NCBI GenBank assembly: GCA_003223935.1
Contig: QHXQ01000046.1
Span: 1 to 50,719 of the forward strand
Direction: 5' to 3'
Source of the DNA: Acidobacteriota bacterium
Lineage (GTDB): Bacteria; Acidobacteriota; Blastocatellia; Pyrinomonadales; Pyrinomonadaceae
DNA length: 50,719 nucleotides
Position 1 is the stretch's first letter, and every line of letters starts with the position of its first letter. The notes beneath the pieces are model-generated. The model did not search any database and had not been told where the DNA came from. It saw only the letters and a program-made list of their open reading frames with translations. Below, piece by piece: positions 43,347 to 50,719 of the stretch. A program made the translations under genes and the position numbers.

Positions 43347-45207
43347 TGTTCCTCTAGCTTCCTTAACAGCGCAACATTCGCATGTCTTAATTCAACTCTA
43401 TCTTCATCCGGAGGAAGCATGGGGAAGGCGGCAGTCTTCTGAGCTAAGCGCGCTTGAGCATGTAATCAACACCCGTTCTGACCCGAAGACAGGAGTCATT
43501 ACGGTAGAACTACGCGCCGGCGTAACTGAACTCTTTTATTCTGCCGACAACCGTGGCGAGCGCGACCTTATGCGCGCGCTCCTGCGAGCGATCGGTGAAC
43601 TGCTGCCAACTCAAGAGGGCCCCGCGCTCTCGGAGGAAGCCATCTCATCTATTCTTGAGCTTCATGCGCCGCTGGGTCTCAAGAAGAAAATGTTACTCAT
43701 CGCCCCTGATTCCGAGCTCGATCTTGATCCGCGGGGGCTCCCCCACGTTCGTAAGCTGCAAAAAAGTGACGATAACGAGTTGCTCGATGAACTGGGGAAG
43801 CACTTGCGAACAAAAGAAAGGTTAGACGTCGGCCCCATCCCTGACGGCGAGCGGACGAACCTCTTACAGAAGGTAGTGGGTTTTTACTACGCGGAACTCC
43901 AGAAATTGGTGGCCTCACTCCGGCCTGAGGGTCTGCAGGAATGGCTGATCAGGTATCATGAAGCCAACGTCAACGCCACGGCTAATCACAAGCAGTCGCT
44001 CCCCACCCGTTTAGCCTGCTTTAGCTCAGTGCCGGAAATTTTTGAGGTCATAGAGCAAGAGTTTCCGGACGATACGAACGCCGCGCTTGCGAGCCGCTTC
44101 GTCATCGAATACACGGTCGCCCAACCGCCTTCCGGTCTGCGTCCGCTGAGCCTGGACCTTTATGATCGCCTTCAGGCCCTCGCCATACAGATCATCAACT
44201 TCGGATTTGAGAGCGACCTCATCCATTTCAACTTGGCTGACATTAAGATGTTGTTGCTCCCGTCCGGGCGGTTGGGCGCGGACAGAGAGCTATTCAAGCA
44301 GGCGCGCGAAGAATTCCTGTCCGTCTTTACCGCCGGCAGGATAGCTCGCTCGTCGCGCGGTTTCGGCCGTCACTGGGATGAGAGAAGAACCGATATAGAT
44401 GCGACTGAAGCAGCCGCAGAGCCTACCCCCTTCGAGCGCATAGATGAGGCCGCCCAGATCGAGTTCGGGCATTCGATCACAGAGCTCGGAAGGTTGATGT
44501 TCTATGCGGCCAAGTTCGGGCAAGAGATTGATCTGGCGGTCGCACGCTTACCGTTAGAAGAACTGATTGACGCTCTCGCGGACGGGCTGAAGTGGCCGCG
44601 GGAGAAGATCACGAGCGCGCTCGACTTGCTATCTCTCGGGCCGCGAGCGGATTTCCTCAAACCGCCAACCCCGCACCCCAATTGGTCAGTGCATCCTTGG
44701 CGCTTCAACCGGTCATTCTCTTACGTGCGCCGACCGTTCCTGCGGCGTGCGACCAAAGGCGTGACCGAGGTGTTGTGGGGCCCCCGGCACCTTTATGTCG
44801 CTTGGATCAACCTCATGAATTTATGCTTGGACGGTCGGCTCATAGAGACGCGGAGCAAAGAGATGCGGGAGGTGATGGGCGAGATTAACGTTAAACGCGG
44901 TGACGCCTTCAACAATCGGGTGGCCGATATGCTTGAGGCGAATACGAAATTGGTCGTCAGGCGCAAGGTCAAACGTATCGGCCGCTTACCTCTCGCAATG
45001 CCCTCTAGGCCACTCGGGGACATTGATGTTTTAGTTGCTGATCGTCGCCGCCGACGGCTGATGCCGATCGAGTGTAAGGATCTGGCCGTGGCCCGCACTC
45101 CGCACGAGATGGATAATGAGATCACCAATCTCTTCCACGGACATGGCCGCAGGAAGTCATACATCGAAAAACACCAGAATCGAGTTCGGTGGCTTCAAGA
45201 CAATTGA
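43255..45207 (+). CDS. Probable PD-(D/E)XK nuclease protein, 5' end replaced
   Basis: A 650-residue open frame. The C-terminus carries GDIDVLV (D589, D591) and PIECKDL (E606, K608), a D...ExK nuclease core, after a mostly helical region. The first ~12 codons overlap the transposase fragment in another frame, so the present ATG at 43255 is probably not original and the native N-terminus may be lost. The stop codon straddles the left end of the IS5 element. It may be a decayed defence or DNA-processing gene. Confidence 0.6.
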   Translation: MRGLSSPTKSYYVNFAELIAYWLWQFTPSLSVPLASLTAQHSHVLIQLYLHPEEAWGRRQSSELSALEHVINTRSDPKTGVITVELRAGVTELFYSADNRGERDLMRALLRAIGELLPTQEGPALSEEAISSILELHAPLGLKKKMLLIAPDSELDLDPRGLPHVRKLQKSDDNELLDELGKHLRTKERLDVGPIPDGERTNLLQKVVGFYYAELQKLVASLRPEGLQEWLIRYHEANVNATANHKQSLPTRLACFSSVPEIFEVIEQEFPDDTNAALASRFVIEYTVAQPPSGLRPLSLDLYDRLQALAIQIINFGFESDLIHFNLADIKMLLLPSGRLGADRELFKQAREEFLSVFTAGRIARSSRGFGRHWDERRTDIDATEAAAEPTPFERIDEAAQIEFGHSITELGRLMFYAAKFGQEIDLAVARLPLEELIDALADGLKWPREKITSALDLLSLGPRADFLKPPTPHPNWSVHPWRFNRSFSYVRRPFLRRATKGVTEVLWGPRHLYVAWINLMNLCLDGRLIETRSKEMREVMGEINVKRGDAFNNRVADMLEANTKLVVRRKVKRIGRLPLAMPSRPLGDIDVLVADRRRRRLMPIECKDLAVARTPHEMDNEITNLFHGHGRRKSYIEKHQNRVRWLQDN

Positions 45208-46112
45208 CCTCTTGCGAAAGTGATTAGCCGAGACCGAGTTCATAGTTGTACAGCCCGGCGATCAAGTTGAAACGTAACGAGAACCGCTTCCTGCGGTTGC
45301 GGTAGCGCTCCGCGAGTATGCGGAAGATTTTCAAGCTGCGGATGACGTGCTCGACCACGACCCGACGCCGCGCCAGCGCCCGGTTGCTTTGCTTCTGCTC
45401 GTCCGTCAGTTCAGATTTACGCGGCTTCTTCTGCGGCGGCCTGCTCTTTTCATGCAGCTTCGATAAGCCTTGATAGCCGCTGTCGGCGCGCACCTCAAGG
45501 CTCTCGTGCGGCTCGATCTTACTCTGCTTATACAAGGCAAAGTCGTGCGTCGGGCCGCGGCCCATAGCCGTGCAGATCACTTGCCGGTTCGTGCCGTTGA
45601 CGACGACTTGGCTTTTCAGCGTGGGCCGCTTCTTTTTGCCGCTGTAGTAAGACTGTTGCTTTTTTTCGGACGTTCGACAGGTGTTTCGGCCAGATCGACC
45701 ACGATGAACTCGATCTGGTGGTCTGCGGGCTGCAACTTCTTCTTACCCGGCAGCTTGAACGCGCGGCTCTTTGTCAAAATATCTTCCACCCGCCGGATGG
45801 TGCGCCAGACGCTCGACTCGTGCAGGCCCCAGTTCGTGGCGAGGTGGAAGAAGGTGCGGTATTCGCGCCAGTATTCGAGCGTCATCAGCACCTGATCCTC
45901 GACCGAGAGCTTGGTCGGACGCCCCAGCACGCGCCGCTTCTTATGCAGGTGGTTGGAGACGACTTCGACCATCTTTTGAAATGTCTGAGGCTGAACCCCG
46001 CAGTAGCGCTTGAACTCTGCGGCTGGTAAATCTTTGACTTGTCCGTAGCTCATCAGTGTTACTCCTGCCGAGCTACGTTGTCGCATCAGTCACGCGACTT
46101 TTGCAAGAGGTC
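45206..46112 (-). mobile_element. IS5-family insertion sequence
   Basis: GACCTCTTGCGAAAGT (45206-45221) and ACTTTTGCAAGAGGTC (46097-46112) are imperfect terminal inverted repeats around a 0.9-kb element, normal for IS5. The two transposase frames overlap at a slippery A7 on the minus strand. No clear target duplication is visible. Confidence 0.88.
45224..46053 (-). CDS. IS5-family transposase, two frames, likely programmed frameshift
   Basis: The first frame, from about MSYGQVKDLPAAE (46053), carries the helix-turn-helix and IEFIVVDLAETP. The second frame carries RADSGYQGLSKL and ARRRVVVEHVIRSLK, giving the DDE set across both. They meet at a run of seven A on the minus strand (T at 45660-45666), suited to -1 slippage, as in several IS5 groups. 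A real mutation cannot be excluded without comparing copies. Confidence 0.85.
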
Positions 46113-46610
46113 TAATGTTTAGGCAGTCTGTCGAATCAACCTATCAACTTGTAACTCCCGGCCCTTATCGATCATTGAGGGGACTTCCTGATGCTCAATT
46201 TGGCGCTTGGTGAAACTCGTAGGCCAGATCGTGCCTTGATAGAGTGTTCGCTAAGACGGCAGGACTGCTTCGGTCCCTTCCAATAAGATCACTCCTCGTT
46301 GTCGAACGTCAGAGTTCGTCCCGCTGAAATATTTCATCCCGCCTCATCGTCTGAATGATAAGTTAATAAGAACAATCTATTCAAATGTTTAACGTGTTTC
46401 ACGGCTTCATTGTCCCATTTAAGGTAATCATCCTTTTCTTAATATAATTCTTAACGGTTTCTATTCAGCTATCGTACAAAGGCTGGCAAATAAAGGTGAT
46501 TCCGGTGAGACAAGGGCATCATTTGTCGGCAATATACCACTTCCTCTCTTGATGCCTTTGGTTTTCGCTTCAGAAGGGGGTGTTCGGTGCCGCCGAAGTT
46601 GCCTGATTCC
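46113..46610. other. Gene-free region between insertion sequences
   Basis: About 500 bp with no supported gene, AT-rich around 46340-46470. It may contain the left end of the IS66 element, but I could not identify its terminal repeat. Confidence 0.4.
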
Positions 46611-48165
46611 ATGCCCTAGCAGATCTACCAGGCTTACTTACGAGGGCCGAGCGCCCTCCTCAGGCTCTTTGAAGATGCTTTCGGCAGGCAAGCTCTTTAC
46701 GGCCCACCTGACCCGGATATGCAGCAACGCGAGATCGATGCTTTATCCGAGCACATCGGGCAGCTCAAGGCACAAATCGAGAAGTTACAGGCGGAGGTCA
46801 GCCAACTGCACTACCGCAACTTTTAACTCCAGCGCAGGAACGCAGAACTGGAGGTGGTGCTCGCCAAAGACTCGCATAACTCTTCGCGCCCGCCCTCAAC
46901 TGATCCGCCCTGGGCCAAGAGAACGAAGAGCCTGCGTCGCCCCTCAGGCCGTCGACCTGGTGGGCAGGCAGGGCATCGTGGCTCAACGCTCCGACTCGCG
47001 GCACATCCCTCGCGCGTCGTTGAGCATCGGCCGCGAGAATACCGAAGATGCCATGCCCGATTAGCCGACTGTCAGGTGGTCCGCCACCTCCGGCAGCAGA
47101 TCTGGGAGGTTGTCCCGGCACATCTCAAGGTGACCGAGCACCAGATCGCGCTGATTCGGTGCCCGGCTTGTGGAAAGACGACGCAGGGAGAGTTCTCAGG
47201 CGCTGTTCGCTCGCGAGTGCAGTATGGGCCAGGGGTGAAGGCTCGTGTGCTCTACCTCCAGCAGTACCAACTGCTCCCGTACCATCGCACCAGTGAGGCG
47301 ATGCGCGACCTCTTCGGCTGCCATCTCTCGGCGGGCACGGTCGCCAACATCGTCAGATAGTGCGCCTCAGGGTTGGTCGAGACTGAACTGAAGATCAAGC
47401 AGAAGCTGCGGCGCGCTTCGGTCATCCACGCCGACGAGACGGGGCTGCGGATTAACAAGCGGCTCGAGTACGTACACGTGGCGAGCACATCCGCGCTAAC
47501 GCACTATGCGACGGCGGCTCACCGCGGGCATACTGCCATGGACGAGATCAATGTGTTACCAAGCTATCGAGGGACGTGCGTGCATGATGGGCTTCTCTCT
47601 TACAGCTATTATAACCAATGCCGGCATGCGCTGTGCGGCGTGCATCTGCTGCGGGAGTTGACTTACTTCGAGGAACTTTCAGCCGAGACGAAAGTGTGGG
47701 CCGCTCCTCTAAAAGAGTTGCTGCTGGAGATGAAGAGGGAAGTCGAGCGGGAGAGGGGAGAAGGTGGGAAGCGTCTTGCCGAGGATGATCTCAGGTCGCT
47801 GACCGAGAGCTATGATCGGCTGGTTGCTACGGGGCTGGAAGGGCAGCCGCCGCCCGATGTGCCTGAGCAGGTGCGCAAACAAGGGCGCAACCTGCTGCTG
47901 CGCTTGGAGCGCAGGCGTGAAGAAGTGCTGCTGTTCCTCAACGACTTCGCTGTACCTTTTGATAACAACCAAGCAGAGCGTGACTTGAGGATGGTAAAGC
48001 TACAACAGAAGACCAGTGGGTGCTTCCGCTCTGAAGTAGGCGCGTCAGTTCTGCCGCATTCGTGGTTACATCTCAACGATGAGAAAGCAAGGTAAAGGTG
48101 TTCTGCGAGCACTCGACAAGGCATGCCGAGGGGCACCGATAAGTCTAACGAGATATGCTAATTAG
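46611..48165 (+). pseudogene. IS66-family transposase, multiple stops and a frameshift
   Basis: The frame reads like IS66 TnpC: FGRQALYGPPDPDMQQREID, LAKDSHNSSRPPSTDPPWAK, GRRPGGQAGHRG, IHADETGLRI and DNNQAERDLRMVKLQQKTSG. It is broken by in-frame stops at 46617-46619, 46824-46826 and 47358-47360. Near 48045 a frameshift moves the conserved ending (CRIRGYISTMRKQGKGVLRAL) to another frame. It cannot make an intact protein. Confidence 0.9.
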
Positions 48166-48258
48166 CTGAATAGTTACCCTTGACTCCTTATATATAAGAG
48201 GAGCATGATTCCTACCGTTTAGCTCGGTAAAGTCTGTCCAAAGGGATGTACTCTCTCA

Positions 48259-49240
48259 ATGCCCAAAGAAAACAGCCTCCAAAAGCAGTACCATGCTGAG
48301 CCGACAGACCGCTCTTTATCCCGGCAATTCGACTCTCGGGCGACATCTGCTTTCTGCGAACGATCTGTATCCGAAGAGACCCGGCGCGCTTATCGCCGAG
48401 TTACACGCGAATTCTTCCGCTTCACGGGCCCGCGTCACCCTGCGGAGATTACCTCGCAAGACGTGCAGCGGTGGCGTGACCAACTGATCTCACAGAAGAA
48501 GAGCGCGCCTCGACAGTCGCCTTTAAGCTCTCCATTGTGCGCTCGCTCTTCGATTATCTTCAGGTTGGAGGGTACATCAGTCATAACCCGGCGCTCTCTA
48601 AGTTGGTGCCGCCGCCCGCTATCCCGGAAGATTTGCGCGGGCGGGCACTCACGGCGAAAGAGGTGCGTTACTTGTTGAGCGGCCCTAATCGGGAGAGGTC
48701 CGAAGGGGCGCGTGACTACGCGCTCTTGCTGCTGATGCTGCGCACTTCGATTCGCGTATCGGAGGCCTGCAACCTTCGACTCTCGCAGGTGAAGTAGAGT
48801 CACGGGCGCTGGGTCATTAAGGTCAAGGTCAAGGGGGCAGGGAACGCACGCAGCCCATACCAAGCGAGGTGAAGCAGGCGATTGACGAGTACCTCCGGAT
48901 GGATCGGAAGTGGCGGGGACTTCAACATTCAGATGGCGCAGACCAATTCATCTTTCAGCCACACACCAACTACCGCACATTGGAATTCAATAAGCCTATC
49001 TCCTCGACCATGGCTTGGCACATCGTCAGGAAATGGGGGCGGTTTACCGGCATAGGCAAACTCTCACCGCATGACCTGCGCCGAACAGCCATCACGCGAG
49101 CATTGGATCAAGGGCTGTCTTACAGACAGGTGCAGATGATGTCGGGGCACAAAGACCCGAAGACCGTGATGCGCTACGACCACGGACGGGAGAACTTGGA
49201 GTTGAACGCGGCCAACTTCTTGCAATATGACGAAGAGTGA
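48259..49240 (+). pseudogene. Broken tyrosine recombinase related to the 12-kb integrase
   Basis: Three pieces in different frames match the recombinase at 11985-12956: SVSEETRRAYRRVTREFFRF, then GRALTAKEVRYLLSGPNRER, then SPHDLRRTAITRALDQGL and MSGHKDPKTVMRYDHG. A frameshift lies near 48505, a TAG stop at 48795-48797 and another frameshift near 48835. The catalytic residues are conserved but the protein is split. It lies in the opposite orientation to its relative, about 36 kb away. Confidence 0.92.
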
Positions 49241-49305
49241 AACTTTCCATTTTGCGATCGTTCGTGGTTCTGTCTCCGGTAGAAGTACACTGCTGCGGAC
49301 GGGAG

Positions 49306-50146
49306 GGCACTGTTGTAAGAATTGCCTGTAAGCTTATAATCCACCCTTCAGCTCAGCCATCACTCCTTGGGCATCGTACTCTTGAAGCAACACAAATCCT
49401 CGTTCAAGTGGCGGCACTTCGAGCCGTCACTCATCCTTCTGTGCATCCGTTGGTACTGTCGCTTTCAACTTTCTTATCGCGATGTTGAGGAGATGATGCG
49501 TGAGCGCGGACTAGACGTAGATCACTCGACCGTGTTTCGCTGGGTCCAAAGATACGCTCCCGAAATCAATAAGTGCGTGCGTCCATATTTGAAGATGAGC
49601 GGCACCTCATACCGGGTGGATGAGACCTACATCAAGGTCGGGAAGGCATGTAAGTATTTATACCGCGCAGTGGACAAAGAAGGGCAAACTATCGAATTTA
49701 TGCTCAGCGCAAAGCGCGATGTTTCTGCGGCAAAACGGTTCTTTAAGAAGCTGATGAGAGCCGAGCACCGCAGACTTCCATTCTCCATCTCTGTCGATAA
49801 GAATGCGGCTTATCCTGAGGCATTCAGCACTTCACAAGCGGAGCGGGTTGTGCCGAAGGACTGCAAGCTCAGGCGAGTGAAATACCTGAACAATGTGGTT
49901 GAGCAAGATCACAGGTTCATCAAGAAGAAGGTGCGAGCCTCGCAGTGCTTCAAGAGGTTTCACCCGGCGGAGCGAACACTGGAAGGCATGAATCGATAAA
50001 CATGATGAGGAAAGGGCAGGTCAAAAGAGTAGCGGGGAGTGATGCGCAGGGACAGGCGAAGTTCGTGGCTTCGCTGTTTCAGATCGCCGGCTGAGAAGGG
50101 TCGCTGGTGGTCTCCTGCGTTTGAAAATAATTTTCGCAACACTGCC
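49306..50146 (+). mobile_element. IS6-family insertion sequence
   Basis: Left end GGCACTGTTGTAAGAA (49306-49321) and right end TTTTCGCAACACTGCC (50131-50146) are imperfect inverted repeats typical of IS6 ends. The 841-bp length is usual for the family. Confidence 0.82.
49367..50094 (+). pseudogene. IS6-family transposase, frameshifted near the end
   Basis: The frame matches IS6 transposases: KWRHFEPSLILLCIRWYCRF, VDHSTVFRWVQRYAPEI, YRVDETYIKV, SISVDKNAAYPEA and EQDHRFIKKKV, with all three catalytic acidic residues. Near 49988 a one-base loss gives GMNR and a stop, where the family normally continues NMMRKGQVKRVAGSD and so on in the next frame to the stop at 50092-50094. The last ~35 residues are lost, so activity is doubtful. 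Confidence 0.85.
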
Positions 50147-50623
50147 CGTTGAATTCGCCTGTACGAGGTACACCGCGCCAGAGGGCGTTATGAGTATGGG
50201 GCGAAGTAATGGCGACGAGGGGTGAGGGTTCGGGTGGTAAGCACAGGTGTCCCGTTCTGCTCAAGTAGGAATTAGGTTTCCATCCCGACGAATAGCGCGT
50301 TTGCATCATCTTCAGGGAGGAAAGGTTCGCCAAGATGCCGTTCCAACGTGAACTGTTTCGGGGAGAATACGACGCCAGGTAGGACTTGGTGGGAGCGAGA
50401 TCAGGCGGATTTACGCAGAGCCATAGCTACTAGTTTGAATAAGGAACTTGATCGTGAAAATTCTGAGGATAGGTTCTGAGTGAAATATCGAACGCAATGT
50501 TGTGATGGAAGCAGGCACCTCCCTCGGCAATCGTTAACGAGAATTCTATCTCATAGCAATATTTGCAACGCGACCTATGAAACATACTTGCGCAGTCAAT
50601 GAGTTGTATACTCGCAGCGCCAC
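50147..50623. other. Gene-free region
   Basis: About 475 bp after the IS6 element. The open frames have no family features, and I see no RNA gene or clear repeat. Confidence 0.4.
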
Positions 50624-50719
50624 CTATCTGACCCTTTTCTTCCCTTCGCGCAGCGCCTGGGTCAGTTGGGCGAAGAAATACTCGACTTCCGAATCCGAGA
50701 GGGTGAAGGCTGGAGTCAG
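50624..50719 (-). CDS. C-terminus of a gene cut by the window edge
   Basis: The last 31 codons are readable on the minus strand: LTPAFTLSDSEVEYFF, AQLTQALREGKKRVR, then stop. This ending resembles class III aminotransferases, whose C-terminal helix follows a TPPL.. strand. The identification is tentative because only a short tail is in the window. Confidence 0.4.
   Translation of the reverse strand: MTPAFTLSDSEVEYFFAQLTQALREGKKRVR

Noticed and set aside
46549..47064. 171-residue ORF in the IS66 region
   Set aside because: It is an alternative frame over the IS66 transposase pseudogene, whose family motifs lie in the other frame.

Overview
The window looks like a bacterial, moderately GC-rich segment. 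Exported and membrane-protein content, a PsrA/PsrBC-type complex and extensive IS debris would fit Acidobacteriota (Blastocatellia-like), but nothing seen here is decisive for taxonomy.

1-11.0 kb: a complete CRISPR-Cas locus read on the minus strand, in the order cas6-cas5-cas8-cas7-cas3-cas4-cas1-cas2, then an array of 32 identical 30-bp repeats that runs off the left edge. The gene set is subtype I-B-like. Cas1 carries an unusual insert of about 65 residues, and a perfect 27-bp inverted repeat separates the interference genes from cas1-cas2.

11.0-13.0 kb: the most interesting stretch. Upstream of cas6, on the same strand, are a Trp(CCA)-like tRNA with no normal D-arm and a two-repeat degenerate mini-array with a 36-nt pseudo-spacer. 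The first 17 nt of that pseudo-spacer match, 16 of 17, a site just downstream of a good promoter that would drive the mini-array itself. This is the architecture of CRISPR-resembling regulatory RNAs (CreA/CreR type). A truncated second cas6 and a tyrosine recombinase follow.

13.0-19.0 kb: mobile and replicon functions. There is an ORF with weak ParB-HTH resemblance between direct repeats, a broken IS30, and a plasmid-like module: winged-helix protein, ParA, XRE regulator, a cluster of roughly 21-bp iterons and a divergent Rep-like protein. Some iterons lie inside the winged-helix gene and are translated.

19.0-43.1 kb: mostly ordinary genes. These include a glycosyltransferase-39-like membrane protein, a ChaN-like lipoprotein, HrpB helicase, small exported proteins, Mug glycosylase, an M49-like metallopeptidase, a molybdopterin oxidoreductase with a fused ferredoxin-NrfD partner, a GGDEF-EAL protein and small membrane proteins. 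One cluster stands out: an Asp-rich repeat peptide overlapping a JmjC oxygenase gene, followed by a sucrase/ferredoxin-like protein. It may be a peptide-modification system.

43.1-50.7 kb: an IS graveyard. It holds a truncated transposase, a probable PD-(D/E)XK nuclease protein, an IS5-family element with a likely programmed frameshift, an IS66 pseudogene, a broken tyrosine recombinase related to the one at 12 kb (opposite orientation), an IS6 element with a frameshifted transposase, and the C-terminus of a gene at the right edge.
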